Positions 1-9,025 of a stretch of 64,000 nucleotides of DNA are shown here, piece by piece (position 1 is the first letter of the stretch; every line of letters starts with the position of its first letter). The notes under the pieces were generated by a model. That model ran no database searches and was not told the DNA's origin. It worked only from the letters and a program-made list of their open reading frames with translations. The stretch spans positions 873,501-937,500 of the forward strand of contig NZ_ASXP01000002.1 in assembly GCF_000445445.1 (NCBI RefSeq). Direction: 5' to 3'. The position numbers and the translations under genes are program-made. The stretch is from Sporomusa ovata DSM 2662 (GTDB lineage Bacteria; Bacillota; Negativicutes; Sporomusales; Sporomusaceae).

Positions 1-324
1 CAGGCCATCGCTGCCAAGGGTAGTACAGTACGTGCATCAGCCCATACTATTGCGGATGTACATACGCGGATTAATCTGGACAGCCGGTTTGTGCACACAG
101 GTAAAAGTATGTGGGGCCTGAATGAATGGTCACCTCAGCGAATAAGTGTGACCGAAGCAGAAGAAACAGCAACTGCCCAGCCAGATATGCAAAGACGGGC
201 TAAGTTGTTGGCTGCCATTCAACAGGATTTTGAAAATGAGGGTACTGCCAGTAACTCTGATCCTGACCAGTTGCTGGAAGGCGAGAGTGAATTAGAAGAA
301 GAAAACGAAGAAACTGAGGTGTAG
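1..324 (+). CDS. rpoE: RNA polymerase delta subunit (RpoE)-like protein, C-terminal part
   Basis: The frame is open from base 1, so this is the last 107 residues of a protein starting outside the window. The visible part ends a HARE-type winged-helix domain (GKSMWGLNEW, around residues 33-42 of the fragment), followed by a strongly acidic tail rich in Glu and Asp. That architecture is typical of the delta subunit of RNA polymerase, which in Bacillus displaces nucleic acids from the enzyme and speeds recycling. The position directly before pyrG matches the rpoE-pyrG order of Bacillus, supporting the call. An in-frame GTG at 91 is internal, not a start. The N-terminus cannot be judged. Confidence 0.75.
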   Translation, partial: QAIAAKGSTVRASAHTIADVHTRINLDSRFVHTGKSMWGLNEWSPQRISVTEAEETATAQPDMQRRAKLLAAIQQDFENEGTASNSDPDQLLEGESELEEENEETEV

Positions 325-428
325 TTGTACGAAGCCGCTACTCAGTCATCGGATAAAGAACATGCATCTTTGGCATAATTAGGGTTGTCAGACAGTTAAT
401 TGTGGGAAGTTAGTAGGAGGATTTTTAA

Positions 429-2042
429 ATGACTAAATATATTTTTGTTACAGGCGGCGTGGTATCTTCACTTGGTAAAGGAATTACGGCAGCATCACTT
501 GGGCGTCTTTTGAAAAGCCGCGGGCTCAAAGTTACCATTCAGAAGTTTGACCCGTACATCAACTTTGATCCAGGGACCATGAGTCCTTATCAGCATGGCG
601 AAGTTTTTGTCACAGAAGACGGTGGCGAGACCGACCTTGACCTTGGCCATTATGAACGGTTTATTGATATTCACTTAAGCAAAAGCTCAAATGTCACAGC
701 TGGCAAAATATATTGGTCAGTTATCAGCAAGGAGCGTAAAGGAGATTATTTGGGCAGCACTGTCCAGGTAATTCCTCATATTACCAACGAAATTAAAGAA
801 CGCATTTACCGGGTTGGCGAAGAAGACAATGCTGATGTTGTTATTACCGAAATCGGCGGTACTGTTGGTGATATTGAAAGTCAGCCATTTTTAGAAGCCA
901 TTCGTCAGGTTAAAAAGGAAGTAGGCAAGGGTGGTGTGCTCTATATTCATGTTACCCTTGTACCCTACATTTCGGCAGCCGGTGAGCTTAAAACCAAGCC
1001 CACCCAGCATAGTGTAAAAGAACTGAGAAGTATTGGTATTCATCCTGATATCATTGTGTGCCGTACTGAGCATGAGATATCGCAGGATATGAAAGAAAAG
1101 CTAGCCTTATTCTGTGACATTGACTGTGATGCAGTCATCCAGAACAAAAATGCCGCCAGCATTTATGAGGTTCCACTGATGCTGGAAAAGGAAGGGCTTG
1201 ACCGTATTGCCATGGAAAAGCTCAACCTGGAAGACACTGGAGCCGATATGACGCAATGGAAACACATGGTAGATAAGATCACGAATCCGCGGTATAGTGT
1301 ACAGATTGCCATTGTCGGTAAATATGTTGCCCTGCGGGATGCGTATATGAGTGTGTCGGAAGCTTTGCGTCATGGTGGTATTGCTAATGATACTGCTGTT
1401 GAGATCAAATGGATTAATGCCGAAGATATTGAGGCTGAGGGCACTGATCTAATTGCATATTTAGGTGATGTTGACGGTATCTTGGTACCTGGTGGGTTTG
1501 GTGACCGTGGAATCGAAGGCAAGCTTAAGGCTATTCGCTATGCACGGGAGAACAGGGTGCCTTTCTTTGGCTTGTGTCTGGGTATGCAGACTGCTGTCAT
1601 TGAATTTGCCCGCAATGTATGTGGCTTAGCAGATGCGCACAGCACTGAGTTTAATCCAGCTACAGCGCACCCCGTTATTGACCTTATGCCTGAGCAGGTA
1701 GCTATCGAAGCCAAAGGCGGTACCATGCGTCTTGGCGTGTATCCCTGCAAGGTTATGGAAGGTACACTGACCTATCAAGCCTATCAGGACGAGATTATTT
1801 ATGAACGTCACCGTCACCGTTTTGAATTTAATAATGCATATCGTGACAGACTATCTGCTGCCGGCCTTGTTATAGGCGGTACTTTGCCTAACGGGCGTTT
1901 GGTTGAGATTGTAGAAATAAAAGATCATCCCTGGTTTGTGGGTACGCAATTCCACCCGGAATTCAAGTCGCGTCCGACTAACCCGCATCCGCTGTTTAGG
2001 GATTTTATCAAAGCAACGCTTACAAATAAGCTGGGGAAGTAA
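429..2042 (+). CDS. pyrG: CTP synthase
   Basis: Makes CTP from UTP, ATP and glutamine, the last step of pyrimidine nucleotide synthesis in the cytoplasm. The 537 residues are full length for the family. The N-terminal synthetase domain starts with the P-loop GGVVSSLGKGI (residues 9-19). The C-terminal class I glutamine amidotransferase domain has the nucleophile Cys383 in GLCLGMQ and the His-Glu pair in FHPEFKSRP near residue 515. An AGGAGG lies 8 bases before the ATG. A strong hairpin follows, so it may be the last gene of its transcript. No pyrG attenuator-type G-run leader was recognised. Confidence 0.97.
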   Translation: MTKYIFVTGGVVSSLGKGITAASLGRLLKSRGLKVTIQKFDPYINFDPGTMSPYQHGEVFVTEDGGETDLDLGHYERFIDIHLSKSSNVTAGKIYWSVISKERKGDYLGSTVQVIPHITNEIKERIYRVGEEDNADVVITEIGGTVGDIESQPFLEAIRQVKKEVGKGGVLYIHVTLVPYISAAGELKTKPTQHSVKELRSIGIHPDIIVCRTEHEISQDMKEKLALFCDIDCDAVIQNKNAASIYEVPLMLEKEGLDRIAMEKLNLEDTGADMTQWKHMVDKITNPRYSVQIAIVGKYVALRDAYMSVSEALRHGGIANDTAVEIKWINAEDIEAEGTDLIAYLGDVDGILVPGGFGDRGIEGKLKAIRYARENRVPFFGLCLGMQTAVIEFARNVCGLADAHSTEFNPATAHPVIDLMPEQVAIEAKGGTMRLGVYPCKVMEGTLTYQAYQDEIIYERHRHRFEFNNAYRDRLSAAGLVIGGTLPNGRLVEIVEIKDHPWFVGTQFHPEFKSRPTNPHPLFRDFIKATLTNKLGK

Positions 2043-2068
2043 TAGTAAATCGCTAAAGGGATTATAAT

Positions 2069-2107
2069 AAAAGAAAGCTGTTGGAGATTATCCAGCAGCT
2101 TTCTTTT
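2069..2107 (+). terminator. Intrinsic terminator after pyrG
   Basis: A near-perfect 17-bp stem (2069-2085 with 2091-2107, one G-T pair, loop GATTA) has an A-rich left arm and a T-rich right arm. It lies 27 bases after the pyrG stop. Confidence 0.8.
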
Positions 2108-2189
2108 ACAAATAGTTATATTATGTTTAAAAGAAGATAGTAGTAAGAGTCTGTACCATGTTGATAAGTCACATAAGGGAGGTAAGGTT

Positions 2190-3119
2190 ATGTTTAAACG
2201 CTCAGTAGTTATTTTGCTGGTTGTTATTATTGGCATATCTATGTTAGGAGCACTGTTCATTGCCCCTAAGGTGAAACAGAGTAAACTGGCCGGCCATGAT
2301 AAAATCGCCATTGTCTATGTTGATGGTATGATTGTTGGTGGTCGGGGACAGGTTGGTTTATTTACCGAGGGCGGTGGGACAGATACTCTCATTCGTCAGC
2401 TTCATCAGGCTCGTGATGATGCTTCTGTTAAGGCTATTATCCTTAGAATTAACAGCCCTGGCGGCACAGTTCCGGCTTCACAGGAAGTAGGTGAAGAACT
2501 TAAGAAAATTCGTGCTGCCGGCAAACCGGTCATTACTTCTATGGCTGACATGGCAGCCTCTGGTGGTTATTGGCTGGCGGCGTGCACTGACAAAATATAT
2601 GCCAATCCATCTACCATTACGGGGAGTCTTGGTGTATATATGCCCTATTCTAACTGGGAGGAATTATATAAAAAAATCGGGGTCCGTCAGGAAAAAATTA
2701 AAAGCGGCCCGCATAAAGATATCTTATCACCAGATCGTCAGCTGACCGAGGAGGAAAGAGCCATTATTCAAGTTATGGTTGACGATATGTATAATCAATT
2801 TGTAGAGGTCATTGCGGTAGGACGCCAACTGGACCCGGACAAAGTGCGTGAGTTGGCTGACGGCCGTATTTATACTGGCCGGCAAGCCAAAGAGGCGGGG
2901 CTTGTTGATGAATTAGGCAATATGTATGATGCGATTGACGGTGCGGCCAATATGGTGGGTATTCAGGGTGAACCTGAAATTATTGAATATGGCAAGAAAA
3001 ATGTCATTGAATCGTTGTTCGGTGCGCAAGATACTCATAAACCCGAACAACTGATGCTTAAACAGCTTACAGAAATACTCTCTTCGGCCGGCCCTGCAGC
3101 CGCACCCCAGAGCTATTAA
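2190..3119 (+). CDS. sppA: Signal peptide peptidase SppA, S49 family
   Basis: Membrane-anchored serine protease expected to cut remnant signal peptides in the membrane. It has one N-terminal membrane segment (residues 5-25) and then a ClpP-fold S49 domain. The catalytic serine is Ser124 in MAASGGYW and the general base is Lys176 in SGPHKD; the 52-residue spacing equals that of Bacillus SppA (Ser147/Lys199). At 309 residues it is the short single-domain form. The start ATG follows GGGAGG. A Yip1-type membrane protein starts 11 bases downstream, so the two are probably co-transcribed. Confidence 0.93.
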   Translation: MFKRSVVILLVVIIGISMLGALFIAPKVKQSKLAGHDKIAIVYVDGMIVGGRGQVGLFTEGGGTDTLIRQLHQARDDASVKAIILRINSPGGTVPASQEVGEELKKIRAAGKPVITSMADMAASGGYWLAACTDKIYANPSTITGSLGVYMPYSNWEELYKKIGVRQEKIKSGPHKDILSPDRQLTEEERAIIQVMVDDMYNQFVEVIAVGRQLDPDKVRELADGRIYTGRQAKEAGLVDELGNMYDAIDGAANMVGIQGEPEIIEYGKKNVIESLFGAQDTHKPEQLMLKQLTEILSSAGPAAAPQSY

Positions 3120-3130
3120 GGGGGATTTAT

Positions 3131-3712
3131 ATGGGCAATTTTCTGGAAACTATTTATGATGTGTTATTTAAACCGCGAGCAGCCATGGAATATATTGCCG
3201 AAAAAAAATTAACCGGGCAGGCATTGGTCATGTTCACTATTGGTATGCTTGTCCCGGTGTGGGCAATATATTCGGGAATGAGAGGCTTGCCAGGTGTTGC
3301 GGTGTTAGGCAGTATGTTTGCCTTGCAATTTATAGGCAGTTTGTTTTTTTGGATACTGGGAGCTTCGGTACTGAACTTTATTGCTGAATTGGCAGGTGGT
3401 CGCGGAACGGCTACCGGCCTGTTTGCTGCCTTGGGTTTTTCAAACTTGCCGCGGGTAGTCGTAATACCACTAGGCGTTATTGCTGCTTTATTGCCAGATG
3501 GCCTGAGTGGTGTAGCTTTTGGCATCATCGGGTTGATTGTAGCTGTATGGACATTACTTTTGACTGTAGCCGCTATTCGCGGTGCCCATGGGCTGTCTGG
3601 TTCTAAAGCTGTGCTTGTGCTCCTCGCTCCTTTGCTAGCGCTAATTGGCATTACTATAGCGGTTGTTATTTTTCTCGGCTCAGCCTTAGTCCAACTTCCG
3701 TTTCATTTTTAG
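3131..3712 (+). CDS. Yip1-family integral membrane protein
   Basis: A 193-residue, very hydrophobic protein with about five membrane segments after a short amphipathic N-terminus containing a DVLFKPRAAMEYI-like stretch. That opening (VLFKP..A...I) is typical of bacterial Yip1-domain proteins, whose function is not known. It follows sppA by 11 bases with GGGGG just before the ATG, so it is likely in the same operon. Its stop overlaps by four bases the stop of the convergent gene on the minus strand, leaving no room for a terminator between them. Confidence 0.75.
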   Translation: MGNFLETIYDVLFKPRAAMEYIAEKKLTGQALVMFTIGMLVPVWAIYSGMRGLPGVAVLGSMFALQFIGSLFFWILGASVLNFIAELAGGRGTATGLFAALGFSNLPRVVVIPLGVIAALLPDGLSGVAFGIIGLIVAVWTLLLTVAAIRGAHGLSGSKAVLVLLAPLLALIGITIAVVIFLGSALVQLPFHF

Positions 3713-5457
3713 CGTACCCGGTATAGGTAAATTTCCCAGACTGACCAGTCTTCACTAAAATGCTGTAAAAACTCAAGACCACTTTCTTGATAGTTTGTTA
3801 TTTCGGCGGCGGATAAGATATATTCGCCGCCTAGCTTTTTAAAAGCCTGACTATCCAGCTCCAGATGATTGAGCTTTAATTGATAAGACTTTCGTATCTC
3901 ATAGTATTCAAGCTCAGCGGGAAAGAGATAGCAGGTTATACCCCAGTAATCAAAATACTTTTGCCAAAACTGGTTTTTGTCTAATTCTTTGGCCATAATC
4001 TGGCGGAAGGCGTGTTTATAAGCAAGCGGGTAAATATTGAGCCGTCCGTCAAGGGTATAGAAGCCATGATATTGGGTTATAGCCGGATAAATGCCGATAG
4101 TCGCCACACGGTAGTCCTCTTTCGGACGGCCAATGTAGGTGTCTATTTTTTTAAATAGGCTGTCAGCAAAAAATTCGCCATAGCTAATGTTTTCGTAAAG
4201 CCAACCGTTTTCGATCACTGAGATGCCGGTTTGCTTTTTTAACACTAAGTCATACTCAATATTATTGCCAAACAGAAACCCAAGTTGCAAAGTAATCAGG
4301 AGAACTGCCAGTAGTTTGCCAATATAGCGGATATTATCGATAACCGCCAGGCATAAAGCAAAGATGGTATACCATAACAGCGGGTGCAGCCAATGAAAGC
4401 GCTGAATTTGGAATGAATTTAAAAAGCTGTTGCCTGCTACCGCTGAAATAAAAAATTCTGAATAGCGAAATCCATAAAAAATCGATATACTGACTGCGAG
4501 TGTCAGTAACAGCAGTATACCTTTATATTCACGTTTTTGACGCCAGCCGGTAAGAAGCGCCAGCGGCACAGCGATACCCAGAATGTATTTATGCAGGCTG
4601 ACGGCATGATATTGGCCATTAACCAGATTTTCTACAATAAGTGCTTGTACGCCGTGCCAGTCCAGTGCCTGTCCTAAGAGCAAACGGTTAATTTCCTCGC
4701 GGCTGGATAGGAACCCTGAGCTAAAAAAGGCATTATAAATCAGCCATATTTCTGTTATAACATACGAACCGGCTAATAGGGTGATCGCTCCCCAAAATTT
4801 CAGGCGCAGTTTGCGGTGGCGCCAGTAATCATAGAGAGCGGCCAGTCCAAGAGCTGCCAAAATAAAGACACCGGCAAGTGGTAACGATGAATACAAGGCA
4901 AAAATAATAATAATGAAGACACTACCTATTATTTTTCTATCATAATAGGCATTAAGCATAGCATAGAATAGTAAAGGCTGTCCGGCGATTGACAGGCCAT
5001 AGACTGTATAGAAAGGGAGGGTAGCGAACGAAGCGGCGCCGGCCCAAGCCAGCCAACGTTGATGGTTAGCCGGTAGAACATAGTGCTTAAGCAAAAGATA
5101 CATGCCAATGAAAGCAGTAAGATGAACAAGTAAGAGATTGATCAGGTAAGCGCGGAAAGGAGGCAGGATAAGATAGAGCCAGGTAATTACATTAAACCCG
5201 CTGGGCAGACAATTGCGGGGCAGTTCTCCCAGCATTTGATTGATGGTTCCGGTCAGTGCAAATACCTTACCGCTTTTGACAAGCACTATCCAAGCGGTAA
5301 TCCAGTCTAGGTTATCATTAATGGTAAAATGGGCATTTTGCCGTAAAACAACAAATGGTGCTACATAAGCAACTACCAGAATAGAAAAAAACAAAGCCGA
5401 TTTATGGCTGGTAAGCCAGGGTAACAGCTTGCGTAGTAATTGTAATTTGTTTTGCAT
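3709..5457 (-). CDS. Polytopic membrane protein, YkoS/DUF6044-like
   Basis: A 582-residue protein with about a dozen membrane segments in the first 400 residues and a soluble C-terminal domain of about 170. An early acidic motif (HFTINDNLDW, residues 50-60 region) and the overall layout resemble GT-C type glycosyltransferases and the Bacillus YkoS/DUF6044 group. I recognise the group only loosely and no substrate can be named. The start is placed at the ATG at 5457, which has GCGAGG five bases upstream; an upstream in-frame TTG at 5472 lies before that ribosome site. It is monocistronic, convergent with the Yip1 gene and divergent from spo0F. Confidence 0.6.
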   Translation of the reverse strand: MQNKLQLLRKLLPWLTSHKSALFFSILVVAYVAPFVVLRQNAHFTINDNLDWITAWIVLVKSGKVFALTGTINQMLGELPRNCLPSGFNVITWLYLILPPFRAYLINLLLVHLTAFIGMYLLLKHYVLPANHQRWLAWAGAASFATLPFYTVYGLSIAGQPLLFYAMLNAYYDRKIIGSVFIIIIFALYSSLPLAGVFILAALGLAALYDYWRHRKLRLKFWGAITLLAGSYVITEIWLIYNAFFSSGFLSSREEINRLLLGQALDWHGVQALIVENLVNGQYHAVSLHKYILGIAVPLALLTGWRQKREYKGILLLLTLAVSISIFYGFRYSEFFISAVAGNSFLNSFQIQRFHWLHPLLWYTIFALCLAVIDNIRYIGKLLAVLLITLQLGFLFGNNIEYDLVLKKQTGISVIENGWLYENISYGEFFADSLFKKIDTYIGRPKEDYRVATIGIYPAITQYHGFYTLDGRLNIYPLAYKHAFRQIMAKELDKNQFWQKYFDYWGITCYLFPAELEYYEIRKSYQLKLNHLELDSQAFKKLGGEYILSAAEITNYQESGLEFLQHFSEDWSVWEIYLYRVR

Positions 5458-5575
5458 ATAGCTACCTCGCAAATTGATTTCACTACAAAGTTTAGCACAA
5501 TTTTGCTGAATTTAAAATTATTTCACAGAAATTAGAAAAAACAAAATAAATTTCCTATTTTTACCATGGATTAGC

Positions 5576-5600
5576 AGGATATTTTCAATTGACTACGAAT
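5576..5600 (+). promoter_or_regulatory. Candidate sigma-H-type promoter of spo0F
   Basis: GCAGGATATT (AGGA at 5576) and GAAT at 5597 resemble the RnAGGAwww / RnnGAAT boxes of sigma-H. The 21-base offset is about one base short of known examples, and the R of the -10 box is a T. spo0F is sigma-H-controlled in Bacillus, which motivated the search. Weak evidence from pattern only. Confidence 0.3.
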
Positions 5601-5666
5601 AGGTATAAATTAGGAAACAATAAATTTAAATTTTCCGTCAAAACTGCGAGAAAGTAAGGTGGTTAC

Positions 5667-6071
5667 ATGAGTAATTCCCAAGCAACCATTCTGGTAATTG
5701 ACGACCAACCTGGGATTCGGAGATTGCTGACTGAGGTTCTCCAGGACGAGGGTTATCAAGTGATTACAGCCACTAATGGCTACGAGGGTATACAGGATGC
5801 ACAGAATACTAATCCCAATGTTATTTTAATGGATATGAAGATGCCTGGCATGGATGGTATTACGGCGCTAAAAGAGCTGAAACGCCAGGGGCAGGGGGAT
5901 CAGGTTATTATGATGACAGCGTATGGTGAGTTAGACATGGTAAATGAGGCCCGGGAGATTGGTATGCGTGATTATATCACCAAACCATTTGACATTATGT
6001 CCCTATGCCAGATTATTCACGACAATATTAATACTAGCTTTGGCGAAACTCGTCGGTGTATGATTGGCTGA
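5667..6071 (+). CDS. spo0F: Spo0F-like single-domain response regulator
   Basis: A 134-residue receiver domain with no output domain. It has the acidic pair Asp12-Asp13, phospho-acceptor Asp56 in ILMDMKMPGMDG, the switch Thr in MMTAYGE and the conserved Lys in YITKPFD. Spo0F passes phosphate from sporulation kinases to Spo0B/Spo0A at the start of sporulation. Its place between the pyrG region and a transaldolase matches Bacillus spo0F, and the receiver sequence fits. No kinase lies next to it. The last ten residues (including RRCMIG) extend beyond the usual domain. CheY-like chemotaxis use is the alternative but less likely here. Confidence 0.85.
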   Translation: MSNSQATILVIDDQPGIRRLLTEVLQDEGYQVITATNGYEGIQDAQNTNPNVILMDMKMPGMDGITALKELKRQGQGDQVIMMTAYGELDMVNEAREIGMRDYITKPFDIMSLCQIIHDNINTSFGETRRCMIG

Positions 6072-6083
6072 AATAAACGGTAG

Positions 6084-6114
6084 ATAACCCCGGGGCACAG
6101 CTACCCGGGGTTAT
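6084..6114 (+). terminator. GC-rich hairpin after spo0F
   Basis: An 11-bp perfect stem (6084-6094 with 6104-6114) with a 9-base loop lies 12 bases after spo0F. There is no clear T-run behind it, so it may only partly terminate or may protect the mRNA 3' end. Confidence 0.55.
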
Positions 6115-6215
6115 TGCTGGTCACTCACTTTTCACCTGATGTTGCTAAGTTGTAGTAAGTAGGCAGGATTTTTACCGTAGGTGGCGAAATACAGGAAGCA
6201 AAGGGGGGATATCCA

Positions 6216-6851
6216 ATGGTCATTAGCGCTGTCTCTACATTGGCGTTGTATTGTCCGCGATGTGGCAAAATTGAACTTCATAATGTCTCAAGGTTTGCGA
6301 TCAATAATGCTGCATGTCAACTTGTTTGCAGCTGCGGTCAGGTACAAGGGGCTATATCTAGTTCGGGACGGCGTCAATATCTCCTTGATATTCCTTGCGT
6401 AGTATGCGAAACCAATCACCTGATTTTCCTTGATAGTAACTTGTTTCGCCAGCCGAAAGTAAGTAAGATATATTGCGATCAGACAAATCTTGAACTGGGC
6501 TTTATTGGTAAAACGGAAGCGATTATTGCGACTATTGCCAAACATAAGCAAGAGGTTGCCAGCTTAGCCAGTGAGATGGCGGGGCAATCAGACGGATCAG
6601 GAATTGAAAATTCGCAAATTTTGCTGGAAATTTTAAACAAAATTCATGATATTGCGGAGCAGGGCGGGGTATACTGCTCTTGTGGTAATACCGATGTTGA
6701 TGTTGATGTGCTTGTCGACGCGGTTGAGCTGTCATGCCCTCAGTGCGAAGGTAGACTGCTGATTTCAGCCAAGGATGAACAAGCTTTAGCGAGACTATCA
6801 GCTATGGAGGTTCTGGAAATAGCGCCTCTCAGGCGTACCAGCCGTAAATGA
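6216..6851 (+). CDS. Conserved zinc-ribbon-like protein of unknown function
   Basis: A 211-residue soluble protein with five Cys pairs or near pairs: CPRCG (residues 14-18), CSCG (about 39), CVVCE (about 61), CSCG (about 153) and CPQCE (about 176). This suggests two or three rubredoxin-knuckle zinc sites flanking a central helical stretch. I do not recognise the family by name. Similar cysteine-rich proteins occur beside spo0F and transaldolase genes in anaerobic Firmicutes, so a link to sporulation or to its neighbour is possible but unproven. The ATG at 6216 follows AAGGGGGGATATCC, a good ribosome site. Confidence 0.6.
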   Translation: MVISAVSTLALYCPRCGKIELHNVSRFAINNAACQLVCSCGQVQGAISSSGRRQYLLDIPCVVCETNHLIFLDSNLFRQPKVSKIYCDQTNLELGFIGKTEAIIATIAKHKQEVASLASEMAGQSDGSGIENSQILLEILNKIHDIAEQGGVYCSCGNTDVDVDVLVDAVELSCPQCEGRLLISAKDEQALARLSAMEVLEIAPLRRTSRK

Positions 6852-6900
6852 ATAGGGTCGCTACTATAGACAATAATGAGAAAAGGTGAGTGAGTTACCT

Positions 6901-7545
6901 GTGAAATTTTTTCTCGATACAGCTAATATTGGCGAAATCAAGGAAATTTTACCAATGGGTGTTGTGGCCGGAGTAACTACCAATCCGTCACTTATTGCCA
7001 AGGAAAAACAGGATATCAAGGAAGTAATCAGGGAGATTGCCTCATTAATACCGGGGCCGGTAAGTGCGGAGGTTATCAGTACCGAGTTTGAAAAGATGCT
7101 GCCGGAAGCGCGTGAATTAGCCAAACTTGGCGATAATGTGGTAATCAAAGTGCCGGTAACGATTGATGGCTTAAAAACAGCCAGCGCCTTGGCTGCAGAG
7201 GGCATTAGCACTAATGTTACGTTGATTTTTTCTGCCAATCAGGCGCTATTGGCCGCGCGGGCAGGAGCAGCTTTTGTCAGTCCTTTTGTTGGCCGGCTTG
7301 ATGATATTAGTCAGGACGGTATTGCTCTTATTAAGGATACGGCTGATATTTTTGCCATTCATGGTATTGAGACCGAAATTATTGCTGCCAGTATCCGTCA
7401 TCCCTTGCATGTTACCCAGGCGGCTCTGGCTGGAGCGCATATTGCCACTGTTCCCGCCAAGGTATTGAAGTCACTGTTATATCATCCGCTAACAGATGCG
7501 GGTATTAGACGTTTTCTTGAAGATTGGCAAAAAGCTAATAGGTAA
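6901..7545 (+). CDS. fsa: Transaldolase / fructose-6-phosphate aldolase (TalC family)
   Basis: Small-type transaldolase, moving or releasing dihydroxyacetone units between sugar phosphates in the pentose phosphate pathway. It opens with the family signature KFFLDTANIGEI. The Schiff-base lysine lies in DNVVIKVPVT near residue 85, and GVTTNPSL near residues 26-33 is conserved. The GTG at 6901 is chosen because it gives the usual start and length (214 residues) and follows AAGGTGA; an in-frame GTG at 6886 overlaps that site. In Bacillus the equivalent gene also sits in the spo0F-glpX interval. Confidence 0.9.
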   Translation: MKFFLDTANIGEIKEILPMGVVAGVTTNPSLIAKEKQDIKEVIREIASLIPGPVSAEVISTEFEKMLPEARELAKLGDNVVIKVPVTIDGLKTASALAAEGISTNVTLIFSANQALLAARAGAAFVSPFVGRLDDISQDGIALIKDTADIFAIHGIETEIIAASIRHPLHVTQAALAGAHIATVPAKVLKSLLYHPLTDAGIRRFLEDWQKANR

Positions 7546-7572
7546 GATAACATAGGAGTAGCGTAACAAGCA

Positions 7573-7611
7573 ATCTCAATATTGAGATATGCTGGCCGGG
7601 CAGGTGCCCGG
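7573..7611. promoter_or_regulatory. Perfect 16-bp palindrome plus GC hairpin before glpX
   Basis: 7573-7588 is a perfect palindrome (ATCTCAAT and its complement, no spacer). 7596-7611 is a 6-bp GC stem with a 4-base loop, followed by TATAATTG. The palindrome could be an operator controlling glpX; the hairpin could stop transcription from the transaldolase gene. Both are seen in the sequence, but function is inferred. Confidence 0.4.
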
Positions 7612-7646
7612 TATAATTGTTTCTAGAATTAAGGAGATGTAGCATT

Positions 7647-8612
7647 ATGGAACGTGAATTGGCATTAGAATTTGTCCGGGTTACCGAGTCTGCCGCAGTT
7701 GCCTGTGGCCGGTGGATGGGACGTGGTGATAAAATTGCCGCTGACCAGGCGGCTGTGGATGCTATGCGTGCTGCTTTTGATATCGTTAGCATTAGTGGAA
7801 AGGTGGTTATCGGCGAAGGTGAGATGGATGAGGCGCCGATGCTGTATATTGGTGAAGAAGTAGGACATGGTGGTCCGGCAGTGGACATTGCCGTTGATCC
7901 GTTGGAAGGCACTAACTTAGTAGCTAAAGGTTTGCCAGGCGCTATTGCTGTTTTGGCGATCGCCCCGCGCGGCCACCTGTTGCATGCGCCGGACATGTAT
8001 ATGGATAAGATTGCTGTTGGGCCGATGGCCAAAGGTAAAATAGACATTAATGCGCCGGTGACAGAAAATCTTAAAGCCGTTGCCGCTGCGCTTAACCGCT
8101 CGGTCAAAGACGTAACAGTGGTTATTCTTGACCGTCCGCGGCATGCTGCTATTATTAAAGAAGCTCGTGATGCCGGGGCGAGGATTAAGCTGATTACTGA
8201 TGGTGATGTCTCCCCGGCGATCAATGCTGCTATTGAGGGTACAGGCGTACATATGCTTTTGGGAATCGGCGGTGCTCCTGAGGGTGTATTGGCTGCTGCT
8301 GCTGTTAAATGCCTGGGCGGCGACATGCAAGGCAGATTATGGCCGGAAGGTGATGCTGATATTAAGCGGGCAAAAGCTATGGGAATTACTGATATAAATA
8401 AGGTATTTACCTTAGATGAACTGGTTCAGGGGGATGATGTGATTTTTGCAGCAACAGCCATCACCCAGGGCGATCTTTTAAACGGAGTGCGTTACTTTGG
8501 CGGTGGTGCCCGTACTCATTCACTGGTAATGCGCGGCACGACAGGTACTGTCCGGTTTGTTGACGCTATTCATAAGTTTGATAAAAAACCCATGCTCATT
8601 AAGCGGGTATAG
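7647..8612 (+). CDS. glpX: Fructose-1,6-bisphosphatase class II
   Basis: Hydrolyses fructose 1,6-bisphosphate to fructose 6-phosphate in gluconeogenesis. The metal- and substrate-binding motifs of the GlpX family are present: GEGEMDEAPML near residues 58-68 and DPLEGTNL near 87-94. The length of 321 residues is usual. The ATG at 7647 has AAGGAGATG about 8 bases upstream; the longer frame from 7617 would place the ribosome site inside the gene. The context spo0F-tal-glpX is conserved in Bacillus, although fbaA and murAB, found there in Bacillus, are missing here. Confidence 0.93.
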   Translation: MERELALEFVRVTESAAVACGRWMGRGDKIAADQAAVDAMRAAFDIVSISGKVVIGEGEMDEAPMLYIGEEVGHGGPAVDIAVDPLEGTNLVAKGLPGAIAVLAIAPRGHLLHAPDMYMDKIAVGPMAKGKIDINAPVTENLKAVAAALNRSVKDVTVVILDRPRHAAIIKEARDAGARIKLITDGDVSPAINAAIEGTGVHMLLGIGGAPEGVLAAAAVKCLGGDMQGRLWPEGDADIKRAKAMGITDINKVFTLDELVQGDDVIFAATAITQGDLLNGVRYFGGGARTHSLVMRGTTGTVRFVDAIHKFDKKPMLIKRV

Positions 8613-8623
8613 TATTGTAAAAA

Positions 8624-8700
8624 CCGAGATTGCTTCACTGCACTTGCAATGACCCTAAGATTCAGGAGTTATTGCAAAGAGGGCGACGAAGCAATCTCGG
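8624..8700. repeat. Palindromic repeat family A, copy 1
   Basis: A 77-bp element with perfect 13-bp ends (CCGAGATTGCTTC and GAAGCAATCTCGG) and an internal GCAATGAC. Two further copies lie at 20446-20529 and 22169-22245. It carries no open frame and sits 11 bases after glpX, where it may also act as a terminator. It resembles short non-autonomous palindromic repeats seen across many bacterial genomes. Confidence 0.8.
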
Positions 8701-8708
8701 CTTTGTTT

Positions 8709-8856
8709 ATAAGATAAGAAAGTATAAGTTTTTTTAACCGCAGAGACACAGAGTACGCAGAGGGAATGTTCTCGACATACATCTCCCTCTGCGCTCTCTG
8801 TGTCCTCTGCGGTTAAACATATCCTCAAGGGCGCGGTAGCACTTTTTTATTCTTAA
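8709..8856. repeat. Long inverted repeat family B, copy 1
   Basis: About 148 bp built on two long complementary arms: AACCGCAGAGACACAGAG at 8735-8752 opposite the CTCTGTGTCCTCTGCGGTT region ending at 8815. Flanks are TATAAGATAAG on the left and CCTCAAGGGCGCGGTAGC on the right. A second, nearly identical copy lies at 49417-49563, including the flanks. No open frame. The gap from 8613 to 9025 holds only repeats A and B plus unremarkable AT-rich sequence. Confidence 0.85.
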
Positions 8857-9025
8857 GACAGGTCAAGAATTCTGCCTCTCTGAAACAATACACAGATTCT
8901 GGTCAAAAATAATCCAAGTTATGCATATTTTATGGGTTTGTCGCTTATGCTAATACTGGGGATAATGTTGCCGGCTTATTTTACAAGCTGTTAGCCAAAA
9001 TTAGACCAGTAGCGAGGTGATATGT

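Noticed and set aside
1925..2311. 128-codon minus-strand frame spanning the pyrG end, its terminator and the sppA start
   Set aside because: Crosses a strong terminator and two real genes; no ribosome site.
3154..3651. 165-codon open frame antisense to the Yip1 gene
   Set aside because: Mirror of a hydrophobic coding frame; no start context.
7535..8326. 263-codon open frame antisense to glpX
   Set aside because: Shadow of a clear gene; composition rich in Ser, Pro and Ala, typical of antisense frames, and no ribosome site.
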